Assembly (NCBI GenBank): GCA_900548275.1
Contig: URJY01000003.1
Span: forward strand, 62,001 to 126,000
Length of the DNA stretch: 64,000 nt
Reading direction: 5' to 3'
Source: an uncultured Opitutales bacterium
GTDB lineage: Bacteria > Verrucomicrobiota > Verrucomicrobiia > Opitutales > Intestinicryptomonadaceae
The position numbers were made by a program, and so were the translations under genes. Each line of letters begins with the position of its first letter. Position 1 is the stretch's first letter. The notes beneath the pieces were generated by a model, which saw only the letters and a program-made list of their open reading frames with translations, had not been told where the DNA came from and made no database searches. Below are positions 1 through 8,670 of this stretch, piece by piece.

Positions 1-882
1 AACGACTACATAAACGGCGGGTTGTCGCTTGCCGCCGCGCTTGAAAAATTCGTAAAGACGCGCGAGGCTCTGAATTCGCGCAGTTCAACAATAGCCGATT
101 ACAGCAGCTACATCGCCAAAGCTCAAAATTTTTTCGGGGTAAACAGAGCTATAAAGACAATCACCAAGCGCGACTTGGACGCACTACTTGACACACAGGA
201 GCGTCTTTCGGTGAAGAAGGCGTTGTGTGTAAAGCTCAGGATTTTCTTCAAATATTTCCGCCAAAAGGAGTGGATAGACGAAAATGTTGCCGAAACGCTT
301 ACGGTTGAATCTCGCAGGAGGGACGAAGAAAATCCCACGATTCTCACGCCCGAACAGACCGCGCTTGTTTTCAAGTCGCTACCGAACGATTCAGACGTTT
401 TGGCGAGCTACGCTCTGTGGGCGTTCGCGGGATTGCGTCCCGAAGAAGTCTGTCCGAAAGACAAAAAGGGGCGGCTTGAATGGAGCGCAATCAATTTCAA
501 CGAGCGCGTCATTACTGTTTGCGGAAGCGTTTCAAAGGTGCGTAAAAATCGCAAACTGCAAAATTTGCCCGAAAATCTTTGGCGGTTCTTGGAGCTGACT
601 CCGCCAGAAAAGCGGATCGGCGCGGTATGCACGAAATCGTATTCAACAATGCGCAGAATCCGCCGCAAAATTCCCATTGAATTGCCGAAGGACATTTTCC
701 GTCATTCGTTCGCCACATACGGTTACTATAAATACGATCCGAAAGACCTGATTGTTATGATGGGGCACCTTCGCGGTTTTACTACTTTTGAGAAACACTA
801 TATGGGGCTTGCCGACAGGGCATCCGCCGAAAAATATTTTGCCATTATGCCGCAAAAAGATTCGGACACGCCTAAACTATGA
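1..882 (+). CDS. Tyrosine recombinase / phage-type integrase, 5' partial
   Basis: Site-specific tyrosine recombinase that probably integrates and excises the AT-rich element beside it. The frame is open at the left edge, so the true start is outside; the first in-window start is a TTG at 22. Counting from that TTG, residues 5-95 look like the helical core-binding domain and 105-275 the catalytic domain. Catalytic residues seen are R139 (GLRPEEV), R227 (FRHSF), H249 (MMGH) and Y260 (KHYMG). The box II residue three before R227 is Asp224, where most members have His or Lys. The low-GC codon use differs from genes after 8.4 kb, which suggests transfer. An excisionase-like frame follows after 3 bases. 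An XerC/D-like role is less likely given this context. Confidence 0.9.
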   Translation, partial: NDYINGGLSLAAALEKFVKTREALNSRSSTIADYSSYIAKAQNFFGVNRAIKTITKRDLDALLDTQERLSVKKALCVKLRIFFKYFRQKEWIDENVAETLTVESRRRDEENPTILTPEQTALVFKSLPNDSDVLASYALWAFAGLRPEEVCPKDKKGRLEWSAINFNERVITVCGSVSKVRKNRKLQNLPENLWRFLELTPPEKRIGAVCTKSYSTMRRIRRKIPIELPKDIFRHSFATYGYYKYDPKDLIVMMGHLRGFTTFEKHYMGLADRASAEKYFAIMPQKDSDTPKL

Positions 883-885
883 GGA

Positions 886-1182
886 ATGAAAAAGCCAAAT
901 ATGGATAACGACCAAATCGAAATGATAATTCGCGCGATTCTCTCGCGTCCCGAATTCATCAGGGCAGTTGCCGCCGAGCTGAACAATTTCAAGTCAATCG
1001 GCAAACCCGATAAAATTGACATCTACCAAGCGTAGCGGATATTGAAATGCTCAAATCGCACGGTTCACACATTGCGCAAGCTTTACCCCGAAATTGTCTC
1101 GGGCGGAGAACACTCGCACAAATACGACCGCTCGGCAGTGGAGCGCGTCGCCCAAATCCGCTCCGAACGGTATTTGAGATAG
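886..1182 (+). pseudogene. Excisionase/HTH-like DNA-binding protein interrupted by an in-frame TAG
   Basis: An ATG at 886, three bases after the integrase stop, opens a 49-codon frame that ends at TAG 1033-1035. The same frame continues for 48 more codons to a second TAG at 1180. Read through, the product looks like a small winged-helix excisionase: the second part reads RILKCSNRTVHTLRKLY, then a KYDRSAVERVAQ segment typical of the recognition-helix/wing region of HTH_17 or Xis proteins. The gene order int-xis fits. TAG is a normal stop elsewhere here (hisG and others), so recoding is unlikely; a nonsense mutation is the simplest reading. The family call is inference from motif shape. Confidence 0.55.
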
Positions 1183-1586
1183 CAGCCTGCTTTATAATGC
1201 TTGAGAAAACATACAATTTGGCGGCAATTTGTATTGTTTATAAAGCGTTATCGAAAAAGGTAAAAATTTCCGTGTTTAAACGGATTTCTTTATTGCGCTG
1301 ATAACTTACACCGAATCCTCCTAAGTAAATAGTAAACATGGAGGATGTGATAAGTCCTCCCCTGTTTGCCGATTGCGAGTTGTAGAATTATAATTTATCA
1401 ATTTATAATTTTAGTTTTGTCTGTACCGTAAACTTCCTATACTTACAAGATTTTACCTTTTACTTTTGGGTGAGGGCGTTCGATTGGCAAAATAACGGAA
1501 AATTAAATAACCGTCTCAGCTTTAAACTTGATATTTAACAACCGCACAATACGATGAAAGTAAGATTAAATTCGGGTATTTTCAAG
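1183..1586. other. AT-rich intergenic region without a convincing gene
   Basis: No credible coding frame was seen. There is an imperfect dyad at 1211-1234 (ATACAA...TTGTAT). Three short complementary segments lie at 1315-1321 (ATCCTCC), 1340-1346 (GGAGGAT) and 1355-1360 (TCCTCC); they could form two mutually exclusive hairpins ahead of the downstream operon. The promoter of the restriction-like operon presumably lies here, but I could not choose a clear -35/-10 pair. Confidence 0.4.
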
Positions 1587-2567
1587 ATGACAAGTCGCAT
1601 AGATATAAAAGAAAACACGCTTCTGCATACGGATGCGGCTTTGCTCGATTTGCTTCTCTACGACAATACAACAAAGCGAAATATCATATGGGCAACCGAT
1701 AACTACGAAAAATTCGGTATACCGTATGCCTATTCAGCCCAAATATATCCCGAGCTAATCACGGATAAAAACGGCAATATTATTCGCCCCAGGGTTGCCA
1801 AAACGCTTGAAGAACAAACCGCAAGAGTTAAGGATAAGGCAGAAGTCTTTACTCCGTCGTGGATATGCAATGCACAAAATAATCTTGTAGACTCTGCATG
1901 GTTCGGTCGAACAAATGTTTTTAATAAGGAACGCAATCAATCGTGGGTAGTCAATTCCAAGCGAATTGAATTCCCAACAAAAAAGACTTGGCAGGATTAT
2001 GTATTGGCTAACCGCATGGAGGTATCTTGCGGCGAGGCTCCATACCTTGTCAGCCGTTACGATACAATTACGGGGAAGCCAATCCTCCTAAAACGCCGAA
2101 TCGGGCTTCTTGACCGAAAACTGCGCGTTGTTTCAGAAAATACGGAAAATGTAGAAGATTGGTATAAGTGGGCGATCTTCGCATTCAAAAGTGTCTACGG
2201 GTTTGAATGGCAGGGCGATAACCTTCTTCTGGCAAGAGAAAACCTTCTTTATTCATTTTGCGACTACTACAAGGCGAAATTCGGAGGTTCCCCGTCAAGA
2301 CAGCAAATGCTGGAAATCGCCAATATAATATCGTGGAATATTTGGCAGATGGACGGGCTAAAAGGGGTCGTCCCCAATACATGTCACGATACGATAACCG
2401 TGGAAAAGGACTTACTCGGCAATAAGAAAACAATAAAGCCGTGCGAAGGTTGTAAAAAGGGTGATATAACCAAGCATAGTGGCAAATATTGCTATATAAT
2501 GGATTGGCAGTGCAATAAGAAAATCAGGTATATATCTATACTGAAAAAAGGCAGAAATAAGACATGA
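1587..2567 (+). CDS. Restriction endonuclease 'subunit M'-like protein with FTP motif
   Basis: Resembles a family usually annotated as restriction endonuclease subunit M that travels with a helicase/methylase fusion, as here. The N-terminal part has the family-typical KENTLLHTDAALLD stretch, then IIWATDNY, and a DKAEVFTPSW segment comparable to motif X (FTP) of N6-adenine methylases. The C-terminus has a Cys cluster (CEGCKKG, then two more Cys) that may bind zinc. No SAM-binding DxxCGxG or NPPY motif is present, so it cannot be a complete methylase alone. A start at 1554 adds 11 residues; I prefer ATG 1587 because it sits close to the family's conserved beginning. It overlaps the next gene by ATGA, implying translational coupling. 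Confidence 0.7.
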   Translation: MTSRIDIKENTLLHTDAALLDLLLYDNTTKRNIIWATDNYEKFGIPYAYSAQIYPELITDKNGNIIRPRVAKTLEEQTARVKDKAEVFTPSWICNAQNNLVDSAWFGRTNVFNKERNQSWVVNSKRIEFPTKKTWQDYVLANRMEVSCGEAPYLVSRYDTITGKPILLKRRIGLLDRKLRVVSENTENVEDWYKWAIFAFKSVYGFEWQGDNLLLARENLLYSFCDYYKAKFGGSPSRQQMLEIANIISWNIWQMDGLKGVVPNTCHDTITVEKDLLGNKKTIKPCEGCKKGDITKHSGKYCYIMDWQCNKKIRYISILKKGRNKT

Positions 2568-5500
2568 GCAAGTATAACTACACGAACCCGTTTTCATACA
2601 AACTGATATATATCTTCCGAATTAACGACGATCAGCATTCGGGCATTCTAAAGGTTGGCGACACGTCAATTGACTACGCCGGCTCGCCTGACGACCTCAC
2701 CCCATCTTGTGAATTACTCAACAAGGCGGCAAAGGAACGCATCAATCAGTATACGAGAACCGCAGGCATAAAATACGAACTCCTGTATACCGAACTCGCT
2801 TTCTACAAAGGTAGCGACGGGAAAAATTACGCTTTTATAGACAAGAAGCTCCATAAAGTTCTTACGAATTCGGGGATACAAAAGGTTGAATTGTACGGCG
2901 CGCAAGAATGGTTTAAGACCGACTTGGAAACCGTAAAGAACGCAATTGCCGCTCTCAAAGCGGGCAGAAAGAGTTTATCCTCCACGGAAATCTCCGAAGA
3001 CAAAAGTCCCATTGTGTTGCGGCCATCTCAAATCGAAGCGGTAGAGAAAACCGTCAAATATTTCAAGAAGAAGTCCAACAAACAATTCTTGTGGAATGCA
3101 AAAATGCGTTTCGGAAAGACATTGGCGGCAATGGAAGTGGCAAAACGGTTAAATTTTGCAAAAACACTAATCCTTACGCATCGTCCCGCCGTATCCGAGG
3201 GTTGGTTTGACGATTTCAAAAAGGTCTTCTACGACGTCAAGTGGTATTACGGTTCTAATTCACACGAGGGCATAGATTCGCTTTTGAAGCGGGGAGAAAA
3301 CTTCATCTATTTTAAATCCATACAAGACTTGCGCGGATCGGCGGAAGTCGGCGGAAAGTTTGCGAAAAATCAGGACATATTTAAGACGGACTGGGATTTT
3401 CTGATTATTGACGAAGCTCATGAAGGAACGAGAACAAACTTGGGCAAAGATGTCCTTGATTCCTTAAAGAACGGCGAAAATACCAAGGTTCTGTTCCTTT
3501 CGGGAACGCCGTTTAACTTGGTGTCGGACTTCAACGAAGACGAAACCTATTCCTGGACATACGTCGATGAACAACGGGCAAAACAGGAATGGTTCGAAAC
3601 CCATTTGGGAGACTCCAATCCCTACGGCGACCTGCCTTCGATGAAAATTTACACCTTTGAGCTTTCAAAGCAGTTCAAGAATTTTCAGGATTCGGACAAG
3701 GCATTTAACTTCCGCGAATTTTTCAGGGTTTGGACCGGCGACGCGCTTCGCGACGGCAAAAATGTGTCAAGCTCTGAAATCGGGCACTTCGTTCACGAAA
3801 AAGATGTCCGCCACTTTCTTGATTTAATTTCCCACAAGTCCGACGGTAGTATGTATCCGTTTGCAACGGAAGAATTCCGCGGCTATTTTAACCATACCTT
3901 GTGGATGGTTCCGGGGGTACGCGAAGCCAAAGCTCTAAGCGCTTTGCTTAAAGAACACGAAATATTCCGCCATTTTGAAATCGCAAACGTTGCAGGCGAC
4001 GGCGATGAAGAACAAAATGAAGACGACGCTTTGAAAGTCGTCCGAAATGCCATAGACAACAATCAGTATACAATTACCTTGTCTTGCGGCAAACTCACAA
4101 CGGGTGTTACGGTTAAGGAATGGACGGCGGTACTTATGCTTGCAGGCGCATACTCAACTTCGGCGATGGGATACTTGCAGACAATATTCCGCGTGCAATC
4201 TCCCGCCATAATTGACGGTAGGCAAAAGGAGGTATGCTATGTGTTCGATTTCGCGCCCGACCGCACATTGAAGATGATGGCGGATGCCGTCAATATGTCA
4301 ACAAAAGCGGGCAAAACCGACGGCGGGCAGAAGAAGGCCATGGGGAAGCTCCTCAATTTTTGCCCCATTATTTCCATAGACGGGACAAATATGCGCGAGT
4401 ATGACGTTGACCAAATGTTGACGCAGCTCAAACGCGCCTACATAGATAAAGTCTCCCAAAACGGCTTTGACGATGCCCACATATACAACTACAACATCGG
4501 CGCGTTTACCGAAAAGGATAAAGAATTCATCAAACACTTGAGTGCCATTGTAAAGGCAAGCAATCAATCCAAGGCTCCAAGTGATATTCCCATTAACGAT
4601 CTTGGGTTTGACAATGAGGAGCACGAAAAGGACGATACCCAGCCGAAATCCGATTCGCAGACACAAAAGTCGGAGGATAATAAAAAGAGGAAAGAAGAAC
4701 GCGAACGACGCCGAACCCTTATCTCAAACCTTCGCGCAATTTCAATCCGTATACCGCTTTTAGTCTACGGCGCAGACATTCCGTTCGAACAGGATATCAA
4801 CATTGATAACCTGACCGACATCGTTGACGATGTCTCTTGGGAAGAATTTATGCCCAAAGGGCTCTCAAAGGAAGACTTTAAACGCTGCAAAAAATTCTAT
4901 GACGAAACCATATTTGTGGGCGCAGGTAGAGCCATTCGAAACAGAATAAAAGACGCCGAAAAGCTCCCCGTTATGGAACGCGTAAAGGAAATAGCCGAAA
5001 TATTCGGAACTTTCCGCAATCCAGATAAGGAAACAGTTCTTACGCCGTGGCGCGTTGTCAATATGCACTTGGGAAATTGCATCGGTGGATTCAACTTCTT
5101 TGACGAAGATTTCAAACGCACACTTGAAACGCCGCGGTGCATTGACCACGGGAAAGTTTCCAAAGAAACTGTGTGGAATACCGATGCAAAAATACTTGAG
5201 GTAAATTCCAAGACGGGCTTGTATCCGCTCTATATGGCATACTCCATATTCACGGCTCGCCGCCAGAAGAAACCCGAAGTGAGCGATGAGCAGCACTGGG
5301 CGGATACTTTAAAAGACAACATATTCGTGCTTTGCAAAACACCAATGGCGGTAAGCATTACCCGCCGAACATTGGCTGGTTTTAGAAATCTACAAGTAAA
5401 CGCGAAATATAGAAAAGATTTGGTAAAAGACGCACAAGAAGAAAGCTCCCGCGAAAAACTCGCAAGCGAAATTCAAAGCGGTAAAAACTTTTGGAAGATA

Positions 5501-6514
5501 AACGAGGATAACATTATGAAATTTGACGCAATAGTAGGCAATCCGCCGTATCAGGAAGCAAAGGGCACGAATATTGTCCCAATTTTCAACCACTTCATGA
5601 CGTTGGCAAAAGAAATAAATCCACGTTACATTTCCATGATTATGCCGTCGCGTTGGATGAAGGGCGGTAACCGCGGTCTTGACGATTTCATGAAAGAAAC
5701 TCTCGCCGACACGCGAATTGAATTACTTCACGATTACATAGATCCCAAAGAAGTTTTCCCCGGGGTCGAAATAAAAGGCGGTGTCTGTTATTTACTTTGG
5801 GGGAAATCCCATAAGGGAATGTGCAAATATTCGTTGCACGACGTGTCGAAGAAAGAACAATCGGTTGAACGCTATCTTAAAACGGAAGGTTGCGACAGCT
5901 TTGTTAGATACCCAATTTGCGTGTCTATTTTGGAGAAGGTTCGTAATTTCAACGAACAATCTTTCTCCGGATTGGTTTCTGTAAGAGAGCCCTATGGATT
6001 AAAATCAGATTTCTTTAAACATCCCCAAAAATATGGGGTTGAACACCTCTCAAAAGATCCCATAAAGGATGGAATAAAAATTTATGGATTAGAAAACCTA
6101 AAACGGGTTGAGCGGTATGTCCCCAATTCATATAAAGTTAAGCGCAGAGAGGAAACTCTCAACTCTTACAAGATATTTATCCCCAATGCGTATGGCTGCG
6201 GAGCCATTGGAGAGGAACTCGGCACGCCGATACTCGGCACGCCGATGAGTATATGTACGGAAACCTTCTACTTAATTGGTCCATTCCAAGGCGAAGATGA
6301 AAGTAAAAACGCGTTAAAATACCTAAAAACAAAATTCTTCAGACTCCTTGTCGGATTAAAGAAAATCACCCAACACACCACGCGCGATACGTACTCCTTT
6401 GTGCCAATTCAAGACTTTTCACGTCCATGGACAGACGGAGAGCTCTATAAAAAATACGCCCTAACCGACGAAGAAATAGACTTCATCGAAACTATGATCA
6501 AGCCTATGAAATAA
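2564..6514 (+). CDS. GIY-YIG-like / SF2 helicase / Eco57I-type methylase fusion
   Basis: A 1316-residue multidomain protein likely to restrict and/or modify DNA. Residues about 13-130 resemble a T5orf172-type GIY-YIG module (YIFRIN, ILKVGDT, IDKKLH, QEWF). Residues about 150-560 are an SF2 helicase: Walker A AKMRFGKT (179-186), DEAH (283-286), SGTP (313-316), and a motif VI-like QTIFRVQSP near 538. Residues about 870-1300 are an N6-adenine methylase: a degenerate motif I around LEVNSKTGLYPLY, then NPPY at 993-996, followed by a SMIMPSRWM segment. An acidic/basic linker lies near 680-720. Nuclease, motor and methylase in one chain recalls type IIG or type ISP enzymes, but the small partner and the N-terminal nuclease differ. 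The AT-rich codon use supports transfer. Confidence 0.8.
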   Translation: MSKYNYTNPFSYKLIYIFRINDDQHSGILKVGDTSIDYAGSPDDLTPSCELLNKAAKERINQYTRTAGIKYELLYTELAFYKGSDGKNYAFIDKKLHKVLTNSGIQKVELYGAQEWFKTDLETVKNAIAALKAGRKSLSSTEISEDKSPIVLRPSQIEAVEKTVKYFKKKSNKQFLWNAKMRFGKTLAAMEVAKRLNFAKTLILTHRPAVSEGWFDDFKKVFYDVKWYYGSNSHEGIDSLLKRGENFIYFKSIQDLRGSAEVGGKFAKNQDIFKTDWDFLIIDEAHEGTRTNLGKDVLDSLKNGENTKVLFLSGTPFNLVSDFNEDETYSWTYVDEQRAKQEWFETHLGDSNPYGDLPSMKIYTFELSKQFKNFQDSDKAFNFREFFRVWTGDALRDGKNVSSSEIGHFVHEKDVRHFLDLISHKSDGSMYPFATEEFRGYFNHTLWMVPGVREAKALSALLKEHEIFRHFEIANVAGDGDEEQNEDDALKVVRNAIDNNQYTITLSCGKLTTGVTVKEWTAVLMLAGAYSTSAMGYLQTIFRVQSPAIIDGRQKEVCYVFDFAPDRTLKMMADAVNMSTKAGKTDGGQKKAMGKLLNFCPIISIDGTNMREYDVDQMLTQLKRAYIDKVSQNGFDDAHIYNYNIGAFTEKDKEFIKHLSAIVKASNQSKAPSDIPINDLGFDNEEHEKDDTQPKSDSQTQKSEDNKKRKEERERRRTLISNLRAISIRIPLLVYGADIPFEQDINIDNLTDIVDDVSWEEFMPKGLSKEDFKRCKKFYDETIFVGAGRAIRNRIKDAEKLPVMERVKEIAEIFGTFRNPDKETVLTPWRVVNMHLGNCIGGFNFFDEDFKRTLETPRCIDHGKVSKETVWNTDAKILEVNSKTGLYPLYMAYSIFTARRQKKPEVSDEQHWADTLKDNIFVLCKTPMAVSITRRTLAGFRNLQVNAKYRKDLVKDAQEESSREKLASEIQSGKNFWKINEDNIMKFDAIVGNPPYQEAKGTNIVPIFNHFMTLAKEINPRYISMIMPSRWMKGGNRGLDDFMKETLADTRIELLHDYIDPKEVFPGVEIKGGVCYLLWGKSHKGMCKYSLHDVSKKEQSVERYLKTEGCDSFVRYPICVSILEKVRNFNEQSFSGLVSVREPYGLKSDFFKHPQKYGVEHLSKDPIKDGIKIYGLENLKRVERYVPNSYKVKRREETLNSYKIFIPNAYGCGAIGEELGTPILGTPMSICTETFYLIGPFQGEDESKNALKYLKTKFFRLLVGLKKITQHTTRDTYSFVPIQDFSRPWTDGELYKKYALTDEEIDFIETMIKPMK

Positions 6515-6519
6515 CTATT

Positions 6520-7656
6520 ATGGCAGATCAAGAAGCGATATATGAAATAATAGCCGATCACATTCTTAATGAGTCGGAAGATGAGCATTTGGACTTCAAA
6601 TTAAAATGGCATTCCGATTTTCCGCCACTATTAAAAGACATAATAGCAATGGCAAATTCGTCGGATGATAAAAATTCGTATATTGTATTTGGTGTTTCTG
6701 ACGATTTTAATATAGTCGGACTAACAGCCGAAGACCAGAGATACAAGAAAGCTGATATCGCCGTGGCGATTCGCGATAGTCATTTTGCGGGGAATGGCGT
6801 TCCTGAAATCGATTTGCATTCTGTTTACATTGACGGGAAACAACTTGATGTATTGGAAATAAAAAAGAGCAATAACGTCCCATACTACATTGCAACGCCG
6901 AAAAAAACAATATCGCCGTTTGTCATTTATACACGGGCAAATGACACAAACCGAGAAGCTACTTTTGAGGAGTCTGAACGACTCTGGAAAAAGAGATTTA
7001 ACCTCTTGTTGCCCGAAAAAGAACTGTTTAATAGGCGCATTACTGAACCTGATAATTGGGAAAAATATAAAGACGAATATTTCTATACCTATGACGCATC
7101 TTATAGGTTGAAAATAGGTAATGAAACAGAAGAAGGAACTGCTCCATTTTACGCATATATAATAGATGATTGGGGTCGCTTTTCATCAAACAACGCTGTG
7201 CTTAGTCATAACGGGAATGAAATAGCTTCCTTTCAAATAGCCTATCTTGACGGGTTCAGATTGGAGCTCGTCGTTCCCGAACATTTCTCTATAAAAATTG
7301 AAGATAACGGTAAACCAATTTACATCATCTACCGTGGATATATAAGGGATAGCCTGCGGATGAACTTGGCAAATTTTCTTTATTTAAAAGGTCTTGTCGA
7401 AAGTGATATAGAATACAGAGTGCACTTCGAAAGACTAAGAGATTCGTTTGTTATTCACGAATCAATGGAAGAGAAAGAGATTTTTGAATCATATATAAGA
7501 ACAAATTATGCTAAAATAAAACAAGAATTGTCGAAATATAATCCAATCATTTATTCGGAAATTCCCGAGGAAAGCAAAAAAAATATAAAATGGGGAATGT
7601 TCCTGCATGAATTGCATTCTAAAAAAGATGTTTGGTATCCAGAACCACCTAAATAA
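6520..7656 (+). CDS. AlbA_2 (Schlafen-like) domain protein
   Basis: The first 150 residues match the AlbA_2/divergent AAA-4 DNA-binding domain as I know it: an E-x3-LDFKLKWH start, LLKDIIAMANS, YIVFGVSDDFNIVGL, then a VYIDGKQLDVLEIKKS strand. The C-terminal 220 residues are unrecognised and rich in aromatic residues and Lys. It starts 5 bases after the helicase/methylase fusion, so it is probably the third gene of the same operon. AlbA_2 proteins often sit in phage-defence and regulatory loci; here a regulator or an effector of the restriction-like system are both possible. I cannot assign an enzymatic activity. Confidence 0.7.
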   Translation: MADQEAIYEIIADHILNESEDEHLDFKLKWHSDFPPLLKDIIAMANSSDDKNSYIVFGVSDDFNIVGLTAEDQRYKKADIAVAIRDSHFAGNGVPEIDLHSVYIDGKQLDVLEIKKSNNVPYYIATPKKTISPFVIYTRANDTNREATFEESERLWKKRFNLLLPEKELFNRRITEPDNWEKYKDEYFYTYDASYRLKIGNETEEGTAPFYAYIIDDWGRFSSNNAVLSHNGNEIASFQIAYLDGFRLELVVPEHFSIKIEDNGKPIYIIYRGYIRDSLRMNLANFLYLKGLVESDIEYRVHFERLRDSFVIHESMEEKEIFESYIRTNYAKIKQELSKYNPIIYSEIPEESKKNIKWGMFLHELHSKKDVWYPEPPK

Positions 7657-8068
7657 AATCTATATTTTAGAACTCTTGTAAAAATAGAGCTATATCGTTG
7701 TGAAGATTGCATCTGCGCTGATTGAAATTTTTGAATCGGCAAATTAATAGATTCGTCTTTGGGGTTATTGCGGTCTTTCCGCCGCCATGGATTGGGCGAA
7801 GTAGGCTCGGTTTGGCGCGAATTTTGCCGAAAATTGCCGTTTCCTCTTCTTGTGTTGGAACTTCCTTGTCATCAGAGAAATAAGCTTGGTTGCCGTTTGG
7901 TTGCACTTTTGGCGAAAATCGGGCTTTTCGGTGGCGCATTTATCAATAACTTACGTCGCCGAAATCGCCCGCGAAGCTTGGTAAATACTGGGATTGTGTC
8001 TCTAAAAGCTGAAAAAGTGCATTTTTCGGCAACCAAGTCGGCGAGCTAATGTGAACTTACGAAAAACA
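7657..8068. other. Intergenic stretch without a supported gene
   Basis: Two overlapping frames exist on opposite strands (about 90 codons each), but neither has a ribosome-binding site, a recognisable motif or a clear compositional signal. The stretch probably holds decayed element DNA and the 3' flank of the AlbA_2 gene. Composition shifts from AT-rich towards the backbone value through this interval. Confidence 0.4.
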
Positions 8069-8100
8069 AAAAGCCGTAAGTTGTTGAACTTACGGCTTTT
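8069..8100. terminator. Bidirectional intrinsic terminator
   Basis: A near-perfect hairpin, AAAAGCCGTAAGTT / AACTTACGGCTTTT with loop GTTG, has A and T runs on both sides. It can stop transcription from the island operon on the plus strand and from tRNA-Val on the minus strand. Confidence 0.75.
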
Positions 8101-8101
8101 C

Positions 8102-8219
8102 AAATGGTGGGAGTGTGGCGAATTGGCTTTTCTTCGGCTTCGCCTCGAAAAGTCTGTTCTGACTCCCACAAAAAAACTTCCAAGCCAAAGACTTGGAAGT
8201 TTTTCTAAATGGTGGGAGT
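8102..8219. repeat. 13-bp direct repeat at the tRNA-Val 3' end, possible att relic
   Basis: AAATGGTGGGAGT occurs at 8102-8114 and again at 8207-8219, where it is the 3' end (acceptor stem and CCA) of the tRNA-Val gene. Between them, on the minus strand, about 60 bases can fold with GTGGGAGT pairing to ACTCCCAC and end in CCA, like a shrunken tRNA 3' end. Tyrosine recombinases commonly use tRNA 3' ends, so this may be an old or partial attachment site. The distal att copy would lie outside the window. Confidence 0.4.
8171..8205 (-). terminator. Intrinsic terminator downstream of tRNA-Val
   Basis: The hairpin AAAAACTTCCAAG / CTTGGAAGTTTTT starts 5 bases beyond the tRNA 3' end on the minus strand, with a T run in that direction. 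It is nearly symmetric, so it may work both ways. Confidence 0.7.
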
Positions 8220-8286
8220 AGCAGAACTCGAATCTGCGACCCCTTGCGTGTCATGCAAGTGCTCTAACCAACTGAGCTATACCCCC
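8210..8286 (-). tRNA. tRNA-Val (anticodon GAC)
   Basis: The minus strand folds as a cloverleaf: acceptor GGGGGTA/TACTCCC, D-arm AGCTCAGTTGGTTAGAGC, anticodon stem CTTGC/GCAAG with loop ATGACAC (anticodon GAC), and a T-arm containing GATTCGAGTTC. The CCA is encoded (complement at 8210-8212). It marks the right end of the AT-rich island and is the likely integration target. Confidence 0.95.
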
Positions 8287-8468
8287 GTTGAATTTATTAA
8301 AGCTCTTTATTAAAGGTGTGTTTTTCTTTTTGGCAAGTCTTTTTTTTCGTTTTTTTCTTCCCAGTGCTTTTTTGGGTTAATGGCTCTTACTGCGCTGTGG
8401 TTTTTCTGGCGTTTTATCCGTCTTATTATGCTTGAAAAAAAGCTTCGGCGGGATTTTATCATTATACG

Positions 8469-8669
8469 ATGAAAATTACCGCCAACGCAAAAGTTTACGA
8501 ATTGTCCGAAAATACTTCGGTTGCAGAGTTTATACGGTCTACGGGGGGTGAGCCGTCCCGCTGTGTGGTCGAGCTGAACGGCAGGGCTTTGCGTTTCGAG
8601 ATGTTCAAGGATTTGATTCTCCGCGAGGGTGATGTCCTCGAGATTATGAATGTCGTCGCGGGAGGTTGA
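8469..8669 (+). CDS. thiS: ThiS/MoaD-like sulfur carrier protein
   Basis: A 66-residue ubiquitin-fold sulfur carrier. The C-terminal VVAGG is the diagnostic diglycine tail that is adenylated and thiocarboxylated. In thiamine synthesis it would donate sulfur to the thiazole ring through ThiG. The VVELNGRAL and LREGDVLEIMN segments fit ThiS rather than MoaD. No thiG, thiF or thiH lies nearby. The 3' end nearly touches the beta-CASP gene, whose ribosome-binding site lies inside this gene's last codons. No TPP riboswitch was seen in the T-rich 180 bases upstream. Confidence 0.85.
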   Translation: MKITANAKVYELSENTSVAEFIRSTGGEPSRCVVELNGRALRFEMFKDLILREGDVLEIMNVVAGG

Positions 8670-8670
8670 T

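Noticed and set aside
1033..1035. TAG as a recoded (pyrrolysine or suppressor) codon
   Set aside because: Many genes here end at TAG, including hisG and the sense frame's own final stop, and no suppressor tRNA was seen.
7667..8049. Two overlapping open frames on opposite strands after the AlbA_2 gene
   Set aside because: No ribosome-binding site, no motif, and one has only a TTG start. Left as non-coding with low certainty.
8287..8468. TPP riboswitch ahead of thiS
   Set aside because: No CTGAGA-type core or paired helices were found in this T-rich stretch.
8650..8670. ATG 8650 as start of the beta-CASP protein
   Set aside because: GGAGG at 8661-8665 points to ATG 8671, and the extra residues would overlap the ThiS diglycine codons.
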